64,000 nt of DNA from Polydrusus tereticollis (lineage: Eukaryota > Arthropoda > Insecta > Coleoptera > Curculionidae): the NCBI GenBank assembly GCA_963920685.1, contig OY987329.1, positions 143,498,469-143,562,468 on the forward strand, read 5' to 3'. The position numbers and the translations under genes are program-made. Below are positions 37,015 to 49,900 of the stretch, one piece after another. The notes under the pieces were generated by a model. That model ran no database searches and was not told the DNA's origin. It worked only from the letters and a program-made list of their open reading frames with translations. Numbering within the stretch: the first letter of the stretch is position 1; every line of letters starts with the position of its first letter.

Positions 37015-39130
37015 ATTTTGTTAACTTGTTTTTAACGACTCTTAGAAAGGGTTGGGTCAGTAGAAAGCTTTAGGTAATTTATCTAGGTAGAAAACAGTGG
37101 TTTTCGACAGCCAAGTTACGTAAAAATTCAACAAGATTATAGCCTTATTTAGAGAATAGAAGAAAAACAGAAAAATCATAGGTAAAGTGTGTTCACAAAT
37201 ATAAGAAACCGACCTAAATGACTGCTATTATTAGGGTATTCAAAATATAATAAATAACAATAAACCAGTTCTGTGAAATGATATGGGCGTAATAAATTTT
37301 AAGTACCGTACTCAGGTATAAAAAATGCGGATAAAGCAGGGTCCTTTTTGATTTTAGTCTGTCAACGTACACTGTTGAGTTTAGTTTGTTTTTTGAAAAT
37401 GTTTCGTCCTTGGTGTTCTAAAGTGAGATTTGTGAAAGTAATGAAACTGAAGTAAATAACAGAGTGCATTTATCAACAGATGCCAAACAGATTATAAAAA
37501 ATGTGTTTTTGACAATCATGTCGTGCGGAAATTTGTGCCCTAAAGAAGTTGTAAAGGAAACGACTTTACTTACAAAAAATCCTTTTTCACAGTTTGGAAA
37601 ATTACACAAGGGCCAATTTTGGAACGCAGAAAAAGAGGTGATATTGGAAAATCAAGAACGTTGGATCAAGGGGACGAGGAACTTAGACGACGAAAAATTT
37701 ATAAAATGCATGAACAGCAAAGTGTACCAATGTTGGACAATTTAATGAAAAGGTTGACAACAGATGAAACAGAAATTAAATGCTCAAGAACGACATTGTG
37801 GAAGAGCCTTCAATACGTGGGCTTTAAATTCAAAAGGATTAATAAAAAGCAATTTTTGATGGAGTCCAAGCGTCTTTAAGAATGGCGGTGGGAATATCTG
37901 ACAAAAGTAAATGAATAGGGAACTGAAGGTAGGCCGATCATTTATTTAGATGAAACGTGGTTTGACACCCACGACACCCCATCAAGTGGTTGGGTCGATT
38001 CTAGCGGCAAAGACTGGGCACGTCAAACCGTGGAAAAAGAATAATAATCTTACATGCTGGTTCTGAAGATAGGTGGGTGCCGAATGGTCTATCTCTCTCG
38101 GCAAAAAATATTAGTGAATCATGTGTTGACTATCATGAAGACACAACAGCGGAATTATTTGAAAATTGGTTTGAAACTAAATTATTGCAGAACATTCCAC
38201 CAAATAGTGTCATTGTTATGGATAACGCTAGCTGTCATAGTAGACAATTAAACAAAGCTCCTTCTTCAAAAGACACTAAAGCCAAAATTTAAGAATATAC
38301 GTTTGATCATGATACGTATTCTCATGAAAACTATAAAAAGAAAGACTTATTAGAAGTGCTAAGAAGTATGTCCATTCAAAAAGAATAATACTGCGATAAA
38401 CTTGCGAAAAGCATGAGGCACATAGTATTGCGGCTACCGCCTTACCACTGTATATTTAACCCTATTGAACAAATATGGCACCAACTTAAAGCTGGAATTG
38501 GTCGCAATAATATTTCATCCACACTTAATTCTAGTGTATTAACTCTAATTCATGATGAAACTAAAAAAAATTCTGAGGTGAACTGAAACACTATGTACAA
38601 CATGTAAAGAAAGTAGAAGAAAGTTACATTTGTATTAGGAATGCAACAGAAAGGTTTATTATTACTTTAGATGATGATAGCGATAGTGAAGTAGATTTAG
38701 TTGGGTAATTTATTAATTAATATAATAATTTAGCATTATAAGTGTAAGTGTAAGACCATAATTCTATTTTTATATTTTTAATTTAATAAACTTAAATAAA
38801 CATCAGTTTCATATTTATTTGCTGCTAAATTAAATATTTCAATACTATGTATTTTCTAAGACGGTCCTAGCTCAGTCGGCATTGTGTCAATACCCCTATT
38901 TAGGTAGAAATAAATAAGAGTCATTTGGTCAGTTTTGTATATTTGTAAATACACTTTACCTAGCCCCATATTTCTTGACAGTGCCCACACAACAGTATTC
39001 ATTTCTCTGAACATTCAATTACAACTTAATTATAGACTACATCATGAGTTCAGGCTAGACTGTCGAAAACAAAAATGTAGGTAGATACCCCACTCTCCTC
39101 TTAGGTGAACTCTTAGCAATTTTTGGGCAT
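37015..39130 (+). mobile_element. Decayed IS630-type element (Sailor-like spacing)
   Basis: Partial inverted repeats are visible: AGGTAAAGTGTGTTCACAAATATA (first 20 bases at 37181-37200) against TATATTTGTAAATACACTTT (38937), and TATCTAGGTAG..GGTTTTCGACAG (37080) against CTGTCGAAAACAAAAATG (39060). The exact ends were not fixed. It contains a transposase pseudogene; a short deletion derivative lies at 31826-32060. Confidence 0.5.
37464..38710 (+). pseudogene. IS630/Tc1-mariner superfamily transposase, many lesions
   Basis: The N-terminal part starts about 37464 and shifts frame near 37620. It continues through TTLWKSLQYVGFKFK to a stop near 37879. Catalytic blocks: IIYLDETWFDTHD (about 37940, first Asp), SVIVMDNASCHSRQ (about 38206-38247, second Asp) and LPPYHCIFNPIEQIW (about 38430-38475, Glu). 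Counted in one frame (through two in-frame stops), 81 residues lie between the second Asp and the Glu. That is very close to the published DD82E (Sailor) spacing and unlike DD34E Tc1. There are several stops and shifts. Confidence 0.65.
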
Positions 39131-40224
39131 ATACTCGACGATTTAAATATTCTTTTTTATGTTCTATTTTTAGCTAAACTGCTGAATAGTATTTAAATAA
39201 AACAGTTAATTTCCAGGGCTAACTGAAATAAAAAAAATCAAATTATAAATAAATCCTAATTAAAAATACTTAATGTACTTTAATAATAGACCTGTTACAC
39301 ATTACGGAACAAACAATAATATAATACGAACTTGATTTAATTATGTCGTTTATGCAAAAATTCAATGCCAATATCAAGTTTACCGATTTCTCTTTAGAGC
39401 CATTATTATTACATTTATATAACTGGTTAAACTAAATATGTGTTTGTTCATTAATGTTACTGGTATTTTGGAACTGCTAGTCATAGCTGAAAAAATAACG
39501 GTACCCATTCTTCTGTTAATTGACATTGACCCATTGACCGATGCCTTTTTTTAAAATATATTATTTGACATACATTTTTAACTGAAGACAAAGTAACGAT
39601 ATTATCGTAGTCAATTGGACAAAATATTTTTAAATTAATACTACGTGTTTCATAAAATCTTAAATGTTTAACTAAGCTCTATTGAATCAACAAAGAGCAG
39701 TCGGAATAACACTTCTTTTGAAAGATTAAAAAGCATCGAAATATGGGCATTCTAAGTTCAACTCAAACTTAAGGTCAAAATGTTTTATTGTCCAAAGAAA
39801 TAGTTTTGGTTGACAAAGCTCTAAAAACACATAATTTGAAAGTACCTACCCAGAATAAATAAATCAAAAGATATTAGACGGAATATCCCAGGTAAAAATG
39901 CACTCTACAGGAATCTGATAAACCAAAGGACATGCCGAAACTAGAAAAGAGTTGGTCATGTGTCCAATTTAAAAAATTCCGAATATTTCCAAGAAATATT
40001 TGGGCATTTTGCGATTTCGTTCTTATTAATTTCTGATTATATTTAAAGAATCAAATTAAAATCAAAATAAATTTTTTATTCTCATTGTCACTTTTTCTCT
40101 GTATCCTACTCTTTAAGATTCACGCATTATATTATAAGATTATATGTCAAATAAAAAAAATGTTTTTAAAGGCAAGTAGGGTTTAAATACAAAGGTAAAA
40201 ACAAAAATATTTAAAGTAAGGTAC

Positions 40225-40272
40225 TTATTTGCATTACTGATGATCTTTTTAGTCCGAAACGTCTAACAAATG
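40225..40272 (+). ncRNA. Hammerhead-like motif
   Basis: TTATTTGCATTA, CTGATGA (40237-40243), a weak stem II, GAAA (40256-40259), CGTC, TAACAAATG. Stem I pairs TTA/TAA and ATTTG/CAAAT around a small bulge, and the cleavage-type triplet is GTC. Against it: stem II is only about two pairs and stem III has no loop, so a monomer may not fold. Confidence 0.35.
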
Positions 40273-43200
40273 TGATATGTCGTTGGATTTAGAATAAGAA
40301 AATACACTTAGTAACAGAAGAAAATAAACTAGTTTTATCGAAGATTATTAATATTATTACTATTTTTTTTTTGAAACCGTAGTTTCTGGACTTGATCAGA
40401 TCTAGGAATAGGAAGCTACGAAAAATATATTATAATATAAAAATATACGTATTATAATAAGAAGGACCTGACAATCCGTGTTAATACTTTTATGCATTAA
40501 ATAGACAATTGCCGAACTGAAAATACAACAAAATTGTCTTAAAACCTAAAACGTGCCTAATAATTTTGCCAAGAATAAAATCATTTTAACTAAATGAAAA
40601 TACGATGGCTGTTTTCAAAAGTTTGAAATTCTATTACAATGAACATAATATAATAATTAAAGATGTACCTTCTCATGAAATTAACTGGAATGAAGCAAAC
40701 TGCAAAATTGTTTGTTTTTACCCAAATATAGGCAATTTATAGAATATATCACAACACACTACAATAAGTCTACACTAATCTAGTGTTATGGCGTAACTAA
40801 GGTCGCCTTCAACAATTTAACTTTCAATTCACAAGTGGTTGTTTTTCTCATTACTACTCTATTCATTATTTTCTAGTTTTAAGAAAGGAATGTCTCTCAG
40901 TGAGTAGGTTTATAACGTTCAAAGATATTCTGCTAAGCTGCGCATTTTAAAATTATTATAGGAAACGTTCATTTTTTTCATGAAAATAGTAAAGGAACGA
41001 CTAATCTATAGATTTTTATTTCATTTGAAAAGTTGATGCACTGTATTTAATTTATATTAAATGAAGTTACCTAGAACCCTTATATTAATCTAAAGCTTTC
41101 GAGATAAACATATTATATATTATTATCTGATTTACTTTACGTGCTTTTCTGTTTACGGTGGCACTAGCTAGTTTCTTTGGCATTGACCGGTGTCCCTTTT
41201 GATCGAAAACTCATTTTTGGCAATAATTACTGACGTCTGATTGAACGTAGTTTTATAATATGCCACACCTAATTATTGTAATGCTGGTTTTTCCATATAT
41301 AGCCAATGAGGTTTTCGAAATACTTTAATAATAGAGAATCACCCAGTTAAGGTTTAGTCAACGCGATGGACTACTTATTCCAACTTCCTTAAATCTAATA
41401 GAACAAAATCATTTCAAGCACCTAAGTAATCTACATCGCACTGATTTGTATAAAATATATTACTTTTGCTGCCTCCAGTAAAAAATAAATTTTGCTGACG
41501 TCGTCGCTAACTACAAAGTACCTTAATAAACTCACAATTTCTTGTTTACTGACCTTTAGAAATAGAAATATTTTTACTGTTTTCGAGATACCTTTTTTTT
41601 TGGGTAATTATAATTATTCATAATTTTAAAGGTTTTCATAAATAAGATTGCGTAAATCAAAAATTAAATTTTAATTATAATATCGTGATCATAAATACCC
41701 TAAAACCATTGTTTTCATAACGCATTAAAATACGATTTTCAATAGATAAATATGCAAATGTAATAAATATGTATACCGAAAAGGTAATAATGAAATACAA
41801 TGTATATTCAGTGAAAAAAATTTGCCAAGTTCACCAATACTGATTTAACAAGATTTGTCAAGTACAAAAAAAAACACTTTACAACCAAAACAAATCTCCA
41901 TATATACCCTTTGACGTGTTTAATGAAACCAAAATTTATAATGACTTAAATAATTTTTTTCTTCGCATTAAATTAGATAATTTAGTGAAAGTAGTAACCC
42001 TTTTACTACTTAGATACCACAGTCATGTATTTATAAGCAGTTTAGTTTTTGTCATGGATTACAAGAATTTAAACAAAATTATGCGTTTACCATTGCATTG
42101 AAGTAGATTTAATGCATTTGCTACGGTAATAGTCTAGGTTACAAAATTTCAGCCGCAACACTAAATCTGTTTGTAAAAAAAAGCTATGTAGAAACTTAAA
42201 GAGAAAGAAAGGTCCCCTTAGGAACTAAATCTTAATAATACACAAACTTACATTTTTCCCCTACTTTGCTACTAAACTTAATTAACTGTAATAACTTTAA
42301 CTTACCCCTCAATTCTTAAGGTACGTGAAAGAATATAAAAAAACCGCTAAAAGTAAACATAAAATTGATTTACTCTTCGGAATACTGGCGCAGTTGAGCA
42401 CCGCGAAGTGAACTCTTTATCTGTGGTACCACCAAATCAGTGTACTTATTATTGCCGTTTACCATGCACGATCACCAATGTTTAAAAACAAATAATGGCA
42501 GGTACCATTTTCTTTACGATTCGTACTTCAAGCATGAAAAAAAAAACATTTTGCCTTGACCTAGTAGACATCTTTTTGAACAACGGGCCCATATTTTGTC
42601 TTGTTTTATTCGGCAGCGTTTTCTTCCAGTCCGCATATTGGTAAAGTCCAAATAATATTTTTATATTTTTTATGTATATTTAATTTTATAGAGCGTAACT
42701 GAACAGAGGGCTTTTTTCCTATTACTGACAAGATATTAAAGCCCTTAGATCAACAAAACAATATCGTCTTGGTAAAGACTAAGTATAATTGGTATTTTCA
42801 AAATAATTATTACTTCTGAAAATTATTCTGAACGTGAAAACGAAAACAAATATTTAGCTATTTTTAATAATATTGTATTATACTATCGAGATATCAAAAA
42901 TTATTATGTGGTCATGAATTGTGAAACGGATGTTATAAGTTTTAAAATACCTCAGTCTAAAAGCTAACTGTCATTATACTAGAGATAATATTGTGAAAAT
43001 AAGGTCTCGCCTTCGGACAATTTCTCTACAAAACTATGTCAGACTTGCTAACCCTTTAGAAAATATTTAAAAATACCATCAATGATCCCTCAATTCTCTT
43101 ACTGTTCTCATTTCATCAACCATTCGGAAATACAAGTTACTCACAAAATTTCTCTCTAGTAAGATTGATTAGAACAGCCAATCAAAAATAGACATATTTC

Positions 43201-43587
43201 TTTTATTTTGCATATGCTTGAAAAATAGCTTGAGAAATACTGTTCTTAATTTATAGTTCTGTGTCTTTACCTTTACCTTGCTATTTTGTATTAATATCAT
43301 TACTCTGTATTCTTTATATTGTTGTGTTCTTTCTATTGATACCTGTTATTGCTCATGTGGTACGTTTCTATCATATTTATCATACCGTGGATACTGATTC
43401 TGGGCTTAGGCCTGTTTGTGTCTTCAGTTATTGAATAAATAAATAAGTAAACTAAGTACAATGTTGACATAATTGAAACCTATTTTCAAACTGGTGTTGC
43501 CGTTTTTCATTTCATGACCACATTTGACCAAGACAATTTTTGATATTTCGGTATATAATAATTGTATGTATGTATATTTTATATTAT

Positions 43588-43622
43588 TATAGAGGCTGTC
43601 TATTAAAGGTCCGTACAAGTTA
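43588..43622 (+). repeat. Solo fragment resembling a mariner terminus
   Basis: AGGCTGTCTATTAAAGGTCC followed by GTACAAG resembles the left terminus at 13076 (CAGGCTGGTCTCTAAAAGGT then CTGTACAA). No partner end was found nearby. Confidence 0.4.
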
Positions 43623-45206
43623 TATGTGTTATAATAGCACTGTGAATAATTCAAATGTGGGGCACAACAAAAATAGATACAAATATACCGGTACATGGTA
43701 GAAATGCCATATTAATGCTAAAATGGAATAGTTTGGGATCAATCAATACCGAAAGCCAACAAACAACTAATAAATAACTTCATTCAAGAAAGTATTGTAT
43801 TGGAGTATGGCAAATGAAACACAGTATCAAAAAATGTTACTTACAACCGAGATGGACTATGCTCCATTAAACAATTTTTCCAAACTGTTATTATTTTAAT
43901 TATTACTAAAAAGATTGATAACTCCCAAGAGACGATTTAAATACTTTGGGTTGTTCGTGCCATCCTCTCTTTCGGTTAATAAATAATGTTTCATTATTAT
44001 CTAAATATTTTACTTACCTATTATCCTTTATAAATGCAATTCCAATACATTAAGAAATTTATAACTTATATACGCACGACTTTTTGGTACAGGTACACAG
44101 AGTACCGTTTTGAATAGTCCAACGAAGAGTTGAAAGCAAATAATGCCAATTAAAATTTTGGGGAGTAATTTATAGACAAACAGGTAAAAATTAATATACC
44201 TTGACCCCTAATTCCTGATTGTTCCGAATATCATCACAGCAATTCATTTGAATTTCTAATATTTTCGGGTAAAAATATTCTCATTGGTGTAGGTACTAAT
44301 ATGGATTTGGGTCTGGGATTTTTTCGATTTTTAAAATGTGGAAACAATTGTCCATTCACTGCAATGTACAATAGGGATCGGTTAAGTAAGCCAATTGATT
44401 GTCTTACAAGAAGCATCGACGCTGTAAACAGGTGCGTATATATGTTATTATTTAAATAATACCGTGCGAGTAAAAATTATTTTCATCCAAGAGGACTTGA
44501 ACTGAAAAATGTAGGGCTTGGTTTAGATCACAATGAGTTCGGCTAAAATCTGCAGCATTGCAGAAATTTTTACATACCTACCACGAAAGCGATTATTCGA
44601 CAGATAGCGAAATCTAAATTTCACACACTCGCCAACATCTTTATAACAGCCCGTATGTTTATGTCACATAGTATTCTTTGGCCACGTTTTTTTTTTTATT
44701 TATTTTGTGGATTTTACTGTTTTTATGATTTAACCTAAGTTTCTTAAACACATTTTTAACAGGTATTTCTATTGATGAAGAAATGGAATCACCAGAAAAT
44801 AATGACAATCCAATTGCAGATTGTTAACAAAACATTAAAAGATATCGGAGAAAATTAATTTTTAACTTTTGCGCTGTATTTATCTCCTCGTGTCAATTTG
44901 GTGCAATGGCATAGATCTAACTTGACTTAATATGCATTTAGAAATGATGCCTAATGGTATATCAATTTTAGAACTAATAACCTAGTAACAATAGGAAAAT
45001 TGCTATTCTCATAAACAATGAGAGGTTAATATTTTTTTATCTTACACGTTGATTATTTCGACACCCTCATGAGAAAACCTGGTAACTCCATTTCTTATGA
45101 TTTTAACATGTAAGCGCTACCTTTTGGAGAAAAACTTAACCTTTCCGTGGCGTAAAACTCGTAACTTTCTCGCGTTTTCTTTTGCCCGTGGAATACCTCT
45201 TAACTC

Positions 45207-45655
45207 CTAGGAAATAAAAAACTTGAAGTCTTCCTCCACAAAATAGATTTAATGTTTTAAAGGTTTATCCCTACATGTTGCGGATGTTTAAACATCCATC
45301 ATCAGGGGATACTAGAAGAAATTAAGTAAAAGGTAAAAGAAATTCAATATTCAAGTAGACTTAACTTACCAACTTCGAGTTCATATAATGAAGTTCGTTA
45401 TCCCAAATGAATGGGCATAACTACTTGAAGTTTTGAAGCGATAAATAATTTGGGATAACGAACTTCATTATATGAACTCGATATTGGTAAGTTAAGTCTA
45501 CTAAACTTGAATATTGAATTTCTTTTACGTTTTACTTAATTTCTTCTAGTATCCCCTGATGATGGATGTTTAAACATCCGAAACATGTAGGGATAAACCT
45601 TTAAAACATTAAATCTATTTTGTGGAGGAAGACTTCAAGTTTTTTATTTCCTATC
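45207..45655. repeat. Palindromic foldback with a hammerhead on the right arm
   Basis: Arms 45207-45409 and 45448-45655 are inverted copies with a 38-base centre. The inner part contains GTTCATATAATGAAGTTCG, the outer part AACTTGAAGTCTTCCTCC. The right arm continues past the palindrome into ATCAACTCCACTGTAAGTAT and GGACTACTTTTTCAATTTC, the tail shared with the copies at 7596 and 30510. Confidence 0.85.
45550..45595 (+). ncRNA. Hammerhead-ribozyme-like element with intact core
   Basis: Self-cleaving RNA candidate (type I layout). Stem I TATCCC (45550-45555) pairs perfectly with GGGATA (45590-45595). Core CTGATGA is at 45556-45562. Stem II is GGATGT/ACATCC with TTAA loop (45564-45579). Core GAAA (45580-45583) is followed by a one-pair stem III, C-AT-G, then TA as the last two bases of a GUA cleavage triplet. 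One extra U precedes stem II, a departure from the textbook consensus. The mirror copy on the left arm (45266-45311, minus strand) has GCAA instead of GAAA. Confidence 0.6.
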
Positions 45656-45714
45656 ATATCAACTCCACTGTAAGTATGGACTACTTTTTCAATTTCTTAA
45701 CTCCCAGTTTATTA

Positions 45715-46408
45715 CGAAAGATGAGTGTAGTATTTGCGTTGCACGAAAAACAGGGAATATTGATAAAGCAGAATATCGTCTCCATTAGACAAAAAAAGTC
45801 GAAGCTAGGGAAGAAAAAGACAAAGACAAAAGAAGTGAAAATAATTTAGTTTTTGCTATGGACACACTGTCTGTCCTTTTAGCTCCAAAGTCCAATGTTT
45901 CGCTCCTTAATTAGAAGAAAAGAATTGTGGTCTATAATTTCACCACCTTAAATTTGAATCCCAAATAGGGAGATTGCTTTATTTGGAACTAGACTAATAA
46001 TGCAAATTAATTTTATTGTATTTTAAGCAAATTTATCGCTTAGAAAATACCGAATAATATGAAAAAAGATTGTCAGCTTATACTTTACAGTAACAAGTGA
46101 TGTGGTCAAAATAGGAATGTATAATACCCTGGAATGCCTTACTTTATTTGTCAGTGGAAAATAACATAATAATTTGTCAAGAATACTTGGAAAAGGGACA
46201 TACCCAGATGGAAGCGGATGCAATTCATGCCGCCATAGAAAGAAATCTAAAAAAAAATCAAAGTTCGATGTTCCAGCCGATTATATAGGGGTGTGTCTTC
46301 GTGCTAAGCACAAACCCGAACCTTACACCGTGAAATACTTGGCCTACGATGTTTTTACCAATTACTTATATTTGCGTTATCTGAACACCATAAGACCGGG
46401 CAAAAGTT
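45715..46408 (+). pseudogene. Decayed ORF of an uncharacterised insect TE-type protein (DUF7869-like)
   Basis: Reading through lesions on the plus strand: KDECSICVARKTGNIDKAEY (45719-45778), an in-frame TAG, a Lys/Glu-rich stretch, then VFAMDTLSVLLAPKSNV (about 45852-45902). A degenerate gap follows, then ALLYLSVENNIIICQEYLEK and HTQMEADAIHAAIERN (46136-46248). After a one-base shift at a run of nine A comes FDVPADYIGVCLRAKHKPEP to a TGA at 46408. This order of blocks recalls the C-terminal region of large, uncharacterised transposon-like insect proteins; the domain name is from memory. At least two stops and one shift. Confidence 0.5.
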
Positions 46409-46960
46409 GAGGTTTCATCAATTTCAAGTTAAGGCATCCTGATTAATGGGAAATTTTGCCTGCTAGATTAAACATAAGAGTAGAAACTAATATCCCAAAA
46501 CTGAAAATACCGAAGGATAAATATGGTCAGTTTCAATATAAAAAAAAGTCTTTGAAGATTCACTATCATGGTTTCTATGATACCCTGCCTCACGAATAAG
46601 TGAAATAGGACCACATAAGAAACCCTTAGGAACTCTATTATTGTTAGTTTTTAATATTATACAAATAAAAATAATTACATTATTTGACTTATAAATGAGT
46701 ATATTTTATATACTACTTTTACGATAATTTATTTGTCCCCCATAAATTCTTATTGCAATTGTGTAAAATTGTTCAAATTATTTTACAGTATTACTTTTGA
46801 CAATGCCTAAAACTGCTTTCTCAAATACACATAACTCACACTTTGAGATCGAAAAACCTAGGAATACCTCTTAACTCCACTTTTTCAGAAAAACATGTAA
46901 TATACAATATTTACTGTAAATGGTATGGTATCTGGTATTTTTTACAGCATTATATGAGTA

Positions 46961-49900
46961 GGGTAGAGTGGGGCAGGTTTGGACATAGGGCACCTCCGGA
47001 CGTTTTGAATATACCGCCTTCCAAACCGAAACGTGATTCGGTATTTTAACAGTTGTTAGCAATGCTTATTTCACGCCGTGTCGCGGAATTGTATGCCTGT
47101 AGTTAACGTAATTTAAAAGTTATTATCAAAAATAATAAACAGTGGCCTTAAGTAAGTAATATGTTCATCTATTCGTAAGCTTTTGCACTATTTGGTGTTT
47201 TAATTTTTTGATTTCAAAGTAAAAAGTATAATATTTTTACAGCACATAACCTATATTTCAAGCGTCGGCAACGCCATTATTTTTAGATTTATTAGGTTGT
47301 TTATATTTCGTGCATAAGGGGTACATCCGGACAGTATAGTGTGGGGTACATTCGGACTGTCCGGAGGTGCCCCACTTATTATTTATTTACATATTTCTAA
47401 AGTATTAAAAATTAATTTGTTTCGTTTGGAATCTAACATATAAAATTTATTTACTTAGGATGGTTAGAAACTACGTTAAAAAACGTAATCGACCCGAGGT
47501 TTCCGAAGAAACAATACAAACAGCTGTTTCAAATGTAATTCAAAATAATATGTCGATACGTGTTGCAGCTAGTACTTTTGGTGTGAAAAAATCGACGCTT
47601 CATGACAGAGTCACAAACAGAGTGTCAAAGGCTAATAGTCAAAATGCCCTTGATTCTGGAAATGAGAGTGATGAGGGGTCGTTGCAAATTTCGGGCTTAT
47701 CAAAATATGCTACGAGGCAAGTATTTTCTGTAAACGAAGAATATGAATTAGAATCATATCTTAAGCAATCCTCACCAATTTTATATGGATTGACATATAA
47801 GGCAACCCGCATATTGGCACTTCAATATGCAGTTAAATTGGGAAAAAAAATTCGTATACAGTGGAAAGCTAATGAAATGACTGGCGTCGATTGGATGCGG
47901 ATATTTATGAAGCGCCATCCAAGACTATCTCTGAGAAAACCCGAAAACACTAGTATTGCACGGGCGTCAGCTTTCAATAAACATAACGTTGAAGAGTTTT
48001 TTAAGAATTATTCTCAGATACAAGCCAAATACATATTTGATCCGAGTCGTATTTGGAATACATATGAGACCGGTGTATCTACTGTCATTCAGGCACCTAA
48101 AGTGATTGCAGAAACTGGCAAAAGAGTTGTAGGTCAATCTGTTTCTGGGGAAAGGGGTACATTAGTTACATTTTGCGGCGTTGTTTCCGCTACAGGTAAC
48201 ACAATCCCTCCAATGTATATATATCCCCGCATTCACATGAAAAATAATTTTTTAAATGGTTCTGTACCTGGTGCCAATGGTGCCATAGGTTACGGGTCAA
48301 AATCGGGGTGGATGACTGCACCATTATTTGTCAAATTATTAGAACACATACAAAAACATACCCAGAGCAGTCCAATCCACCCCATACTTTTGTTGATGGA
48401 TAATCATGAGACCCATGTGTCAGTTGAGGCTATCAATTATTCCCGAGAACATGGTATAGTACTATTGTCTTTCCCACCAGATTGTACGCACAGGATGCAG
48501 CCTCTTGATAAGGCAGTGTATGGACCCTTTAAGCAAAAATGTAAAGTATCTTTTAACGATTTTATCTTAGGCAATCCGGGAAAACCTATAACAATTTATG
48601 ATATTGCTAAACTAACATCAGAACCCTACCTACAGAGTTTTACGCCTAAAAATATTATAAGCAGCTTTTCAAGCACCGGACTGTGGCCCATCAACAGACT
48701 TTTTTCTGATACAGACTTCTTTGGAGCATACGCTACAGACCGTCCAAACCCACAACCCGAAGGAAACGAAAATTCTGAAAAATCCGCCACTATTATCGAT
48801 CCCAGTCTTACATCACAGCAGGACGACCAGATTGTCACCTACGCTGACATTGCTCCATCTGAACCAGATAATGTGCTTATAGATCAGGCATCTACCTCAT
48901 CATTGTCCAACCATTTATTCACCGCTTCTGGAAGCAACGAAGATGTAACAGCAATGATGCGTTCAATAATTAATGAAATTGTGAATGAAGCAACAAAGCT
49001 ATCCATCAATATTGTTTCGATGCACATCTTGAAGCCGTCAGATATAAAACCGTTTCCAAAAGCACTGCCTCGAAAAACCAACAGAAAATCTCGTGTTGGA
49101 AAATCAAGAATTTACACAAGCACGCCAGAGAAAACTCGGATTGAAGAATTAGAAAAAATAAGGAGACTGAAGTTAGAGATGTCTGGAACCAAGAAAACGT
49201 TAGTAATAAATAGAACAAGCACTCAAAAACTGAAAAATAAAAAACCCACAACAAACAGAATGCCCAAGAGAAACAAAATAAGAAAAATATGAGAAAGACA
49301 ATAAAAAGAGCCCTAGAAAGTGACACGTCTTCAGATTCTGATTCAGAATTTATTAAATTGATGGAAAAAAGAACAAATTTCACGGCTCTTCATCTGACTC
49401 AGATATTGACATGGATTGCGATGAATTCGATAAGCTTTTAGGTAAAATATTTAATTTTTTAAAATTGGTTTTCTGTAACGAATTATTTTGATTTTTTGCA
49501 GATAATGACAAGATTTTAAGTGACGATTACGTTCTAGTAAAATTTTCCACGAAAAAACAGTTGTTTATTACGTTGGGCAAGTGATACAGCTTGCAGAATA
49601 CGGCGAGTTTGTTGTAAAATATTTAAGACATTCGCACAACCGTTTCCACTTTCCCACTGTGGATGATATTTCAACCATCGCAAGATGTAACATAGAGGCA
49701 AAACTGCCCAGACCAACTTCTATTGCTGGGAATGCTCGCCTGGCTAGTTTAATAAAATTTAATGTGAATTTTAATTCTTTAAATGTAAAATAAGTTGCCA
49801 TTTTTTATGGCTTTATTAACAAAAACTTTTCAAATATTATGTTAATTTTACTAGGTTAGGATAACAAAGTTCATTTGATCATATGTTTTGTGTTAAGTTT

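Larger units (their letters stand above)
39131..45060. other. About 6 kb with no recognisable gene
   Basis: AT-rich. Short frames at 41916-42101, 43424-43696 and 44234-44416 have no domain and look random. Noted items: a hammerhead-like motif (40225-40272), a mariner-end-like fragment (about 43588-43620), and AACAG/GTATTTCTATTG at 44758 followed by a short acidic peptide to TAA 44825, which looks like the tail of an unknown old ORF. Confidence 0.5.

Noticed and set aside
39131..45060. Short open frames in the gene-poor stretch
   Set aside because: Lengths are what AT-rich random sequence gives, with no conserved motifs or splice-supported continuations.
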